Of a stretch of DNA of 5,807 nucleotides, positions 1 to 5,733 are shown piece by piece. The DNA lies in assembly GCA_964371695.1 (NCBI GenBank), contig CAYJOG010000202.1, forward strand, positions 1-5,807, read 5' to 3'. The DNA is from CAYJOG01 sp964371695 [NCBI: uncultured bacterium] (lineage in GTDB: Bacteria > CAYJOG01). Each line of letters opens with the position of its first letter. The first letter of the stretch is position 1. The notes beneath the pieces are model-generated. The model ran no database searches, had not been told where the DNA came from, and saw nothing but the letters and a program-made list of their open reading frames with translations. A program made the translations under genes and the position numbers.

Positions 1-1166
1 CGTTCCATGTCCGGCAGAATCTCGCCCAGGGCCTGCTGCTGATGCTCCGAAAGGTCAAACCCCAGTTGCGCCGCCACACTGGCCACCGCCTGGGCAGGCA
101 GGGAGCGTGGGGGGCGGGTGGGCTGGTTCTGCTGTTTGCGCCGCCCCACGAAATAAACCTGGCTCAGCAGGAGTTCTTCATAAATCAGCCGTTTGCGCGG
201 CGCGGCAGTGTCTTCCATCGAGGGTGGAAAATGCAGCGCCTCAAACGCAGGCAACAGCGCCATCAGCTCCCGCCTGCGGCGAATCTCCGGTGGCAGGGTT
301 TCCACCGGCTGTTCCCGCAGGCGTTCCAGGGCCAGGTGCTGCATCTTGCGCAACTGCCGCATGGTGAGGCCCTCTGTCAGGCGATAGTCGGGCATCACCC
401 CCGGCCCGGCCTCGCGGGTGGGCTCCATCTCCGGGTTGGCGACTTCCATGCCATAACGCCCCGGTTTGGGTTTGCCCGCCACGGTCACGGTGGTGCCCCA
501 GGGCAGGTGGTTCACCAGATAGGGCTGGTTGAACCACACCAGCGTCACCTGGCCCTCCGGGGCAATGAGCAGGCCGTGGGTGATGAGCTGCCCACGCCTG
601 CCTCGCCGCTGCTGCGCCTGGGTGAGCACCCCCTGCATCAGTTGTTTCACCTCTGGCGCAAGCTGGTTGAGCGGCGTGACCTGCGAGAGGTTTTCATAGG
701 CCAGGGGCGGGTTCCACAACAGGTCCAGGGGGGTGTCCACCCCCAGGGTGTGCAGCAGCGCGGCCACTTTTGGCCCCACGCCCTTCAGATACATCACCGC
801 CCCCAGCAACCAGGCAAAACGCGCCGGATCACTGAGCTGAAGAAACGCTTCTTCTTCGCCCGGCGCGGGGGCCTTGGCGGGTGGGGCGGCGGCGGTTTTT
901 TCTTCGGTCTCCTGCAACCAGCGGATGAGCTGGTTGAGTATTTTCTGCCGCTCCAGACGGGGCAGGTCGGGATATTCCTTCAGGAGATCCTTGAGCCACG
1001 CCAGTTTCACCGGGTGACTGACGCGGCCCTCTTTTTCGCGGCGGCTGATTTCGGTGATCATGAAACGGTGAAACGGCACACCGGCCACCGGTGTGTCGGC
1101 AAATTTTTTGCGCACCTCGCGGCTTACGGGCTGCTGGGCCGCGAGCATTTCACGCAATCGTTTCAC
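1..1166 (-). CDS. recG: ATP-dependent DNA helicase RecG, N-terminal part (gene runs off left edge)
   Basis: RecG remodels stalled replication forks and recombination intermediates by branch migration in the cytoplasm. Read on the minus strand, the frame stays open for 388 codons to the edge. Residues about 1-88 are a charged, helical extension (FHRFMITEISRREKEGRV). An Ala/Pro-rich linker follows (about 88-102). The wedge region contains the helix-hairpin-helix-like YLKGVGPKVAALL (KGVG near 128-131) and then DLLWNPPLAYEN. The OB-fold covers roughly 175-250 (WFNQPYL, GKPKPGRYGMEVANPEME). Next come ALLPAFEALHFP, RLIYEELLLSQV and the start of the helicase Q-motif region, LSEHQQQALGEILPDM. Walker A and all later helicase motifs lie outside the window. 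E. coli RecG has its wedge near residue 5, so this one carries about 120 extra N-terminal residues, as some longer RecGs do. GTG at 1166 is chosen because GGGGGA lies 7 nt upstream; TTG 1157 and ATG 1148 are in-frame alternatives, and TAA at 1232-1230 closes the frame upstream. The family call is firm; the start is less so. Confidence 0.93.
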   Translation of the reverse strand, partial: MKRLREMLAAQQPVSREVRKKFADTPVAGVPFHRFMITEISRREKEGRVSHPVKLAWLKDLLKEYPDLPRLERQKILNQLIRWLQETEEKTAAAPPAKAPAPGEEEAFLQLSDPARFAWLLGAVMYLKGVGPKVAALLHTLGVDTPLDLLWNPPLAYENLSQVTPLNQLAPEVKQLMQGVLTQAQQRRGRRGQLITHGLLIAPEGQVTLVWFNQPYLVNHLPWGTTVTVAGKPKPGRYGMEVANPEMEPTREAGPGVMPDYRLTEGLTMRQLRKMQHLALERLREQPVETLPPEIRRRRELMALLPAFEALHFPPSMEDTAAPRKRLIYEELLLSQVYFVGRRKQQNQPTRPPRSLPAQAVASVAAQLGFDLSEHQQQALGEILPDME

Positions 1167-1173
1167 GGAAATG

Positions 1174-1179
1174 TCCCCC
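1174..1179 (-). promoter_or_regulatory. Ribosome-binding site deciding the recG GTG start
   Basis: On the minus strand GGGGGA ends 7 nt before GTG 1166-1164. This is the only Shine-Dalgarno-like purine run near the candidate starts. The downstream ATG at 1148 has no comparable site, so the GTG is preferred. Confidence 0.5.
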
Positions 1180-1226
1180 GGCCGGTTTTCGCCACGCCGA
1201 GGGTGCTCTGCCCACGAAGGCGTTGG

Positions 1227-1257
1227 GTTTTAAAAGTCCACGACGGACTTTTAAAAC
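1227..1257. repeat. Perfect 13-bp inverted repeat in the recG-dinG divergent region
   Basis: The left arm GTTTTAAAAGTCC (1227-1239) and right arm GGACTTTTAAAAC (1245-1257) are exact reverse complements around the 5-nt spacer ACGAC. Each arm holds the self-complementary octamer TTTTAAAA. It lies 62 nt upstream of the recG start and 22 nt upstream of the dinG start. It stands out as AT-rich in a GC-rich background. It could be an operator for a dimeric regulator, part of overlapping divergent promoters, or an RNA hairpin. It is not a typical terminator, because the stem is mostly A-T and no T tract follows a GC stem. Confidence 0.8.
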
Positions 1258-1263
1258 AGGTTC

Positions 1264-1269
1264 TAAAAT
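1264..1269 (+). promoter_or_regulatory. Possible -10 element for dinG (weak)
   Basis: TAAAAT differs from TATAAT at one position and is the best -10-like hexamer before dinG. There is no recognisable -35 hexamer 16-18 nt upstream. If real, transcription would begin near 1275-1277, only a few bases before the TTG start at 1279, giving an almost leaderless mRNA. That would fit the lack of a well-placed ribosome-binding site. This is inference from one hexamer. Confidence 0.2.
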
Positions 1270-1278
1270 GCCGCTCTG

Positions 1279-4080
1279 TTGGCATGGCATGAGTTTATCG
1301 CAGTGGATACGGAAACCACGGGTCTGGACACCCGCCGGGATCGTTTACTGGAAGTCGCCGCCGTGCGGTTTGTGGGTGGCGAGCCGGTGGACAGGTTCCA
1401 GAGTCTGGTGCGTTACCGCAGCCGCCTTCCCCTGCGGGTAGAAAAACTCACCGGCCTTCGGGCGGCAGACCTGAGCGGCGCGCCCCCCGAAGAAGAAGTG
1501 CTGGCCCGCCTGATGGCCTTTCTGGGTCACACCCCCCTGGTGGGACACAACGTGGCGTTTGATCAGGAAGTGCTGGGCACGGCGCTCAAACGCCACAAAC
1601 TGCCTCCCCTCAAAAACCCAGCCCACGACACCCTGCTGCTCTCCAGCCTTTTTTTGCCCACCCTGCCCAGTCACAAACTGGCTCTGGTGGCCCGCGCCCT
1701 GGGTCTGGTAACGGGCACGCTGCACCGGGCAGAAGAAGACGCCCTGCTGGCGGGCCGCATTTTTGTGGACCTGCACCGCAGCATTCCCCACCTGCCCCCC
1801 ACCCTGCGCGCACTTTTCAGCGCCCTGTTGAGTGGCCACGGCTCTGGCGGTCTGTTTGCCCAGCCAGACTCCGTGTTCGCCGCCGTGCCCTTGGTGGACC
1901 TGCTCAGCACCCTCACCAGCCAGCGACCCTGGCCCGCAGTGCCACCGCCAGAAGAAATCCATGGCCCCCTGCCTTCGCTGGAAGACATCTGGCAACCCGG
2001 CGGCCTGCTGGCCCGGCAGATTGAGGGGTTTGAGGCCCGCGAAGAACAGGTGACGCTGGCCCGCGCCGTAGAGGAAACCCTGGACACCGGCGGCGCACTG
2101 GTGGCCGAGGCGGGCACCGGCGTGGGCAAAAGCTGGGCTTATCTTTTTGGCGCGCTCAAACACGCTCTGGAAAAAGGGGAGCGGGTGTTCATCAGCACCC
2201 ACACCCGCCAGTTGCAGGATCAGCTCTGGCACAAAGACCTGCCCACCGTGGAGCGGGTGTTGAACCAGCCCGTGACCGTGGGTGTGGTGAAAGGAAAAGG
2301 CAATTATCTGTGCCTGGACAAAATGGCCCAGGCCCTGGAAAAAGCCCGGCCCGAAAACGCCCTGGCCCTGGCGCTGTTGTGCGCCTGGGTGGCCCAAAGC
2401 GAAGACGGCGACCTGGAATCGTTCCTGCCCTGGGCGCAACTGAACGTGCCGGGGGTGGCCGACCTGCTCGCGAGTGTGTCGCTGGATGAACACCACCCCT
2501 GCCGCCGTTTCTGCGCCAACCGGCCCCAGTGTTTTCTGTCGCAGCGCGACGACCGCCTGGCCAGGTGCCAGGTGGTGATTCTCAACCACGCCCTGCTCAT
2601 GACGCTGCTGGGCCCCGATGGCGGCGAGGGCCTGTTTGAGAACGCCGTGCTGATTGTGGATGAAGCCCATCATCTGGAGGACATGGCCACGCAGCAGTTC
2701 AGCCACGTGTTGAGCCAGGGGGGCCTGGGGCAGCTCCGCCGCACGCTGGACCCCACCACCGCCGGTTCGCTGATGGGGCGGCTGGCGGGTGTGGTGAGTG
2801 GCGATGACCTCACCCTGCTGCACGCCGGTCTTGCGGCGGCCCACACCCAGTTGCAGCAGGCCATCAACACTTTGCAGACCGCCGTGTGGGCGGTGGGGCT
2901 GGAGCCGGGCAACCTGTTTCAGACAGTGAAGAAACTGTGGTGGGACATTCCGGTGAAACAGCGCCAGCCCATTGAAGACGCCCTGGATCACTTGCACGCG
3001 GCGCTCAACACCCTGCACACCACCCTGGGCCGCTGGCGGGCCGGTGTGCTGCCGCAAGAAGAAGACCCCGAACCCCGCTTGAAAACGGCGCTGACACAGA
3101 CCGCCCTGGTGATGAGTCAGGCGGAATCCCTGATGAGTTTTGCGCGGGACTGGATGGAGCAGACCGGCGAAGAGGCCGACGTGGCCTGGCTGGAATGTGT
3201 GCAGACCCAGCAGGGCAACCACTGGCGGCTGTGGCGCACACCGTTGTCGGTGCAGGAGTCCCTGCCCCGCCAACTGGCCCCCTTCAAATCCCTGGTGTTC
3301 ACCAGCGCCACACTGGCGGTGGGCCAGCGGTTTGAGTATTTCCTCGACCGCACGGGCCTCAGCCGCATCTGCGACCACCCCGTGCGCACCCTGCTGCTCA
3401 AAAGTCCCTTTGATTACGCCAACCACCTGCGGCTCTATGTGCCCCAGGCCCTCATTGGCCGGGGCAAGGGCAGCCCCCACGAACTCGAAGAACAGACCGC
3501 CCAGGTGGTGCAGCAGATTGTGGGCGAACTGGGGGGCGGCGTGATGGTGCTCTTCAACAGCATCCGCGAGCTGAAAAACGTGGCCAAAAAAGTGCGGCCC
3601 CAACTGGAAAAGGACCGCAAGCTGCTGCTGGTGCAGTTTGTGGATGGCACCCGCCAGGCCCTGAGCCAGGAGTTCCGCGACGACCCCGACGCCGTGCTGT
3701 TCGGCACCCGCAGTTTTTTTGAGGGCCTGGATTTCAAGGGGGACACCCTGCGGGTGCTGGCCCTCACCAAACTGCCGTTTCCCTTTCTGAAGGAACCCAT
3801 CATCGAAGCCCGCATGAAGGCCATGAAAACCCTGGGACAGGACCCCAACCGGTCTTATTACCAGCCCATGGCCATTTTTCTGCTGCGTCAGGCGGTGGGC
3901 CGGGTCATCCGCAGCCACACCGACCGGGGCGTGGTGTTTCTGCTGGACGAGCGCCTGCTCACCCAGTCCTATGGCCCGCTTTTTCTGGACAATCTGCCTC
4001 CCTGCCCGGTGGAGAAGGGAGACCTGGCCAGCCTGCTGGCCGAGGCCAGAGGCTTTCTGGACGACAAGCCGGGGGAGTAG
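1279..4080 (+). CDS. dinG: DinG-family helicase fused to DEDDh 3'-5' exonuclease
   Basis: This predicted cytoplasmic DNA repair enzyme combines a proofreading-type exonuclease with an XPD/Rad3-like superfamily 2 helicase; E. coli DinG unwinds R-loops, D-loops and forked DNA. The exonuclease occupies residues about 5-165, with ExoI FIAVDTETTG (D10, E12), ExoII VGHNVAFD (D95) and ExoIII HRAEED (H149, D154), all intact. The helicase follows: Q-motif region FEAREEQ (251-257), Walker A AGTGVGKS (278-285, K284), motif Ia ISTHTRQLQDQL, DEAH box (461-464), FTSATL (674-679), SPF (709-711), GTRSFFEGLD (809-818) and QAVGRVIRS (871-879). C345, C408, C412 and C418 match the Fe-S cysteine pattern of E. coli DinG and XPD. 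At 933 residues it matches the long exonuclease-bearing DinG class. The start is bracketed by an in-frame TAA at 1264-1266, leaving TTG 1279 (or CTG 1276). There is no good ribosome-binding site; AGG at 1258-1260 is about 18 nt away. It is divergent from recG and convergent with the transporter. Confidence 0.95.
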   Translation: MAWHEFIAVDTETTGLDTRRDRLLEVAAVRFVGGEPVDRFQSLVRYRSRLPLRVEKLTGLRAADLSGAPPEEEVLARLMAFLGHTPLVGHNVAFDQEVLGTALKRHKLPPLKNPAHDTLLLSSLFLPTLPSHKLALVARALGLVTGTLHRAEEDALLAGRIFVDLHRSIPHLPPTLRALFSALLSGHGSGGLFAQPDSVFAAVPLVDLLSTLTSQRPWPAVPPPEEIHGPLPSLEDIWQPGGLLARQIEGFEAREEQVTLARAVEETLDTGGALVAEAGTGVGKSWAYLFGALKHALEKGERVFISTHTRQLQDQLWHKDLPTVERVLNQPVTVGVVKGKGNYLCLDKMAQALEKARPENALALALLCAWVAQSEDGDLESFLPWAQLNVPGVADLLASVSLDEHHPCRRFCANRPQCFLSQRDDRLARCQVVILNHALLMTLLGPDGGEGLFENAVLIVDEAHHLEDMATQQFSHVLSQGGLGQLRRTLDPTTAGSLMGRLAGVVSGDDLTLLHAGLAAAHTQLQQAINTLQTAVWAVGLEPGNLFQTVKKLWWDIPVKQRQPIEDALDHLHAALNTLHTTLGRWRAGVLPQEEDPEPRLKTALTQTALVMSQAESLMSFARDWMEQTGEEADVAWLECVQTQQGNHWRLWRTPLSVQESLPRQLAPFKSLVFTSATLAVGQRFEYFLDRTGLSRICDHPVRTLLLKSPFDYANHLRLYVPQALIGRGKGSPHELEEQTAQVVQQIVGELGGGVMVLFNSIRELKNVAKKVRPQLEKDRKLLLVQFVDGTRQALSQEFRDDPDAVLFGTRSFFEGLDFKGDTLRVLALTKLPFPFLKEPIIEARMKAMKTLGQDPNRSYYQPMAIFLLRQAVGRVIRSHTDRGVVFLLDERLLTQSYGPLFLDNLPPCPVEKGDLASLLAEARGFLDDKPGE

Positions 4081-4101
4081 GTGCGGTGTCCCCACCGCAC
4101 C
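4080..4101 (+). repeat. GC-rich hairpin at the dinG stop codon
   Basis: GGTGCGGTG (4080-4088) and CACCGCACC (4093-4101) form a perfect 9-bp stem with a TCCC loop. The first base is the last base of the TAG stop. No T tract follows (AATACAGC), so it is not a classical intrinsic terminator. It may protect the mRNA 3' end or be part of the repeat cluster downstream. Confidence 0.7.
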
Positions 4102-4107
4102 AATACA

Positions 4108-4129
4108 GCAGCGATGTGGACATTGCTGC
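4108..4129. repeat. Near-perfect palindrome
   Basis: GCAGCGATGT (4108-4117) and ACATTGCTGC (4120-4129) are complementary except for one G-T pair, around a central GG. A related TGGACAT..GC..GCCA..T sequence recurs in direct orientation at 4340-4356, differing from 4117-4133 by three C/T transitions in 17 positions. That copy also contains a weaker palindrome (4335-4350). Confidence 0.5.
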
Positions 4130-4205
4130 CATTGCTGTTCGGTTTGAAAGAAAAGTCCCGAATTATTGGGGGGGTTTTGAGGTAGCCCCGGCGCCCCGCC
4201 GGGAG
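4129..4205 (+). repeat. REP-like module, left copy
   Basis: The module has a head, CCATTGCTGTTCGGTT (4129-4144), and a palindromic tail at 4181-4205 that begins GGTAGCCCCGG and ends GCCGGGAG. The tail folds as CCCGGCG/CGCCGGG around a 3-nt loop. Head and tail are 36 nt apart here; the gap includes a run of seven G at 4168-4174. The same head and tail occur inverted at 4342-4298, where the tails match at 24 of 25 positions and the heads at 13 of 16. Confidence 0.65.
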
Positions 4206-4212
4206 TGTCCAC

Positions 4213-4227
4213 CGCGCCAAAGGCGCG
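4213..4227. repeat. Small GC hairpin between the inverted modules
   Basis: CGCGCC (4213-4218) and GGCGCG (4222-4227) pair around AAA. GAGTG (4203-4207) can also pair with CACTC (4231-4235), extending it as an interrupted stem. The 5' flank GTGTCCACCGCGCC (4205-4218) resembles GTGTCCCCACCGCACC at the dinG stop (4086-4101). No T tract follows. Confidence 0.4.
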
Positions 4228-4276
4228 CACCACTCAGATTTCTCTTCACGTGTCTCTGCAAAAACCCTGTTTTGTG

Positions 4277-4296
4277 ACGCCTTCGGCGTTTTTTTT
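4277..4296 (+). terminator. Rho-independent terminator, probably for dinG
   Basis: ACGCC (4277-4281) and GGCGT (4285-4289) form a stem with a TTC loop, followed by an uninterrupted run of eight T (4289-4296). The T tract is on the plus strand, so it serves transcription coming from dinG, about 200 nt after its stop. The stem is short but GC-rich. No equally convincing terminator is seen for the convergent transporter gene. Confidence 0.7.
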
Positions 4297-4297
4297 G

Positions 4298-4342
4298 CTC
4301 CCGGCGGGACGCCGGGGCTACCAATTAACCTGACGGCAATGG
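4298..4342 (-). repeat. REP-like module, right copy (inverted)
   Basis: Read on the minus strand, the head CCATTGCCGTCAGGTT (4342-4327) is followed after 4 nt by the 25-nt palindromic tail (4322-4298). The tail differs from the left copy at one position (T for C at the centre). The two tails are separated by 92 nt that contain the dinG terminator. Inverted pairs of palindromic repeats between convergent genes are typical of REP/BIME elements; a small MITE is an alternative. Confidence 0.65.
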
Positions 4343-4355
4343 ACATCGCCGCCAC

Positions 4356-4997
4356 TCATTTTAAATCGGACGAACCACTACCCGGACCACCGCGCAGTTC
4401 CACAAGCGCCAGCCTGATCACGCGAAAACCACCCCCCAGGGCCATCAGCGCCAGGGCCGAGCCAACGCTCCAGTCCGGCCAGCCGTGGCGGGTGAACACC
4501 ACCCCCAGGCCCGCCGCCATCACCGCCACGTTGCCGATGGCGTCGTTGCGCGTGCAAATCCAGGCCGCCTGCCGGTTGGCGTCTCCACTGCGATAACGGA
4601 ACAGCAACACCGCCACGCCCACGTTGACAACCAGGGCCAGCACACCCAGGCCCGTGATGATTTCACCGTGGGGAACGACACCGTTCAGAAAACCAAAAAC
4701 CGACCTGTAAATGGCGAACAGGCCAAAAGCCAGAAAGGTGACCCCCTTCAGCAGGGCGGCCCACGAGGCGTGGCGGCGACTCTGGCCAATGGCCCACAGG
4801 GTCAGGCCATAGTTGAAGGCATCGGCAAAAAAATCCAGCGAATCGCTGAGCAGGGAAACCGACCGACCGTGGGCGCTGCCCGCGAGTTCAAGAAAAAACA
4901 TGATCGCGTTCAGCCCCAGGGCGATTTTCAGAACCCGCCCATAGGCCGGGTCGCCGGGGGCGGCGTGAGAAGGACCACAATCATGACAACCGGACAT
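4356..4997 (-). CDS. Short CDF-like cation transporter
   Basis: This is a predicted inner-membrane protein of 213 residues with six hydrophobic segments (about 22-42, 46-71, 78-103, 111-133, 145-168, 176-198). It resembles the transmembrane half of cation diffusion facilitators, which export divalent metals such as Zn, Co or Cd by proton antiport. Segment 2 reads SLLSDSLDFFADAFNY, where D55 and D59 match the DxxxD metal ligands of YiiP. Segment 5 reads CTRNDAIGN, so the usual His of HxxxD is replaced by C148, with D152 kept. The N-terminus MSGCHDCG is a possible small metal-binding site. There is no His-rich loop and no C-terminal cytoplasmic domain, so it is shorter than the usual 300 or so residues. 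ATG 4997 is chosen over the longer frame from 5060 because GTGAGG sits 5 nt upstream and the protein start fits. It lies 7 nt after the acyltransferase stop. The metal cannot be named. Confidence 0.82.
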   Translation of the reverse strand: MSGCHDCGPSHAAPGDPAYGRVLKIALGLNAIMFFLELAGSAHGRSVSLLSDSLDFFADAFNYGLTLWAIGQSRRHASWAALLKGVTFLAFGLFAIYRSVFGFLNGVVPHGEIITGLGVLALVVNVGVAVLLFRYRSGDANRQAAWICTRNDAIGNVAVMAAGLGVVFTRHGWPDWSVGSALALMALGGGFRVIRLALVELRGGPGSGSSDLK

Positions 4998-5002
4998 CTG
5001 AG

Positions 5003-5008
5003 CCTCAC
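5003..5008 (-). promoter_or_regulatory. Ribosome-binding site of the transporter, overlapping the upstream stop codon
   Basis: On the minus strand GTGAGG (5008-5003) precedes ATG 4997 by 5 nt. It contains the TGA stop (5007-5005) of the acyltransferase. A ribosome ending the first gene would sit on the start site of the second, which favours translational coupling and decides the start at 4997. Confidence 0.6.
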
Positions 5009-5733
5009 CCCTGGGCCGGGTGGCCATAGTCCAGCGCCAGACGGCTGCGCAGCGAGGCAATCGCGCTTTTCAGCCGTTCGGTTTCCAGAGCGGCCACAGC
5101 TTTGTCGGTGGCGGCGGCGGGGTCCACCCAAAAAGCCGGGCCAAAATGCACCAGCATCTTGGCGGGCAGCAGCACCGGCAAAAAGGCGATGGTGCGCTTG
5201 GCCGTGGGCAACTGCCACACGGGAATCGTATAGAGCGTGCCGACCATGGCGGCAGGCGCAATGGGCACACCCGCCATGGCCGCCAGCCGCACCGCGCCGG
5301 TGTGAAAATCGTGCAGGCCGGTGGCGTTGTTCCAGGTTTTGGTGTGGCCTTCGGGAAAAATCATCACCGCTTCACCCCCCTGGGCGTGGTCGGCCATTTC
5401 ACGCAACAGAGCCGCCGCCTGGGTTTTGTCCTGAGCCTTGCCCTGATCCCCGGCGGTGGCGTTCCGCCCCACGCTTTTCAGCACCGGCCCCAGCAGCGGC
5501 ACATCCATCATCATGCCCGCGCCAAAAATCCGCACAAACCGCCCGCCCACCGCCGCCGCCAGCACAAAGGCATCCACAAAGGCATCGTGGTTCGCGCACA
5601 ACACATAACCCTGGCCCTCTCTTGGCAGGTGTTCCTGACCTGTCACCACCCAGCGGTTGTAGTGCGCCCCCACCCAGCGCGTAAACCCCATCCAGGCGTC
5701 GAAATGCCGTTGTTCCTCTGCCGATGGGGCCAT
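5005..5733 (-). CDS. PlsC-like 1-acylglycerol-3-phosphate acyltransferase family protein
   Basis: This 242-residue protein belongs to the PlsC/LPLAT superfamily, which transfers acyl groups to lysophosphatidate or related lysolipids at the inner face of the cytoplasmic membrane. Motif I is NHDAFVD (H49, D54: the HX4D catalytic pair). A motif II-like stretch is GMMMDVPLLGPVLKSVG (73-89). Motif III is FPEGH (126-130), where most members have FPEGT or FPEGS. Motif IV is VPIAP (156-160). The FHTGAVRLA segment before motif IV is also typical. The length of about 240 is normal. There is no strong N-terminal membrane segment, so attachment may be peripheral. ATG 5733 lacks a clear ribosome-binding site; Met15 (5691) is a possible shorter start. 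It is the first gene of a two-gene unit with the transporter. The exact acyl acceptor cannot be told from sequence. Confidence 0.85.
   Translation of the reverse strand: MAPSAEEQRHFDAWMGFTRWVGAHYNRWVVTGQEHLPREGQGYVLCANHDAFVDAFVLAAAVGGRFVRIFGAGMMMDVPLLGPVLKSVGRNATAGDQGKAQDKTQAAALLREMADHAQGGEAVMIFPEGHTKTWNNATGLHDFHTGAVRLAAMAGVPIAPAAMVGTLYTIPVWQLPTAKRTIAFLPVLLPAKMLVHFGPAFWVDPAAATDKAVAALETERLKSAIASLRSRLALDYGHPAQG

Noticed and set aside
1220-1270. LexA/SOS box upstream of dinG and recG
   Set aside because: CTGT is present on the minus strand but lacks the ACAG partner at the right spacing. GAAC is present, but neither GAAC-N4-GTTC nor GTTC-N7-GTTC is complete.
42-1292. Open plus-strand frame of 416 codons opposite recG
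   Set aside because: It is antisense to a clear RecG sequence and rich in R, H, Q and G without domain motifs; an artefact of GC-rich codon use.
4157-4178. CCC...GGGGGGG followed by TTTT as a second intrinsic terminator
   Set aside because: The possible stem is only about three base pairs; the TTTT tract is short. The hairpin at 4277-4296 is much better.
1345-4233. Open minus-strand frame of 962 codons opposite dinG
   Set aside because: The protein is low-complexity (rich in Q, G, H, A) with no recognisable domain. It mirrors the third-position GC bias of dinG, and dinG has every family motif in order. It is a shadow frame.
4081-4355. CRISPR array, tRNA or small protein gene in the convergent gap
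   Set aside because: The repeats are inverted and unevenly spaced, no cloverleaf is seen, and the short open frames (for example 4086-4277) run through the palindromes.
4997-5060. Longer transporter start at ATG 5060, adding 21 residues
   Set aside because: It would overlap the acyltransferase, the added residues are not family-like, and the ATG at 4997 has a well-spaced ribosome-binding site.
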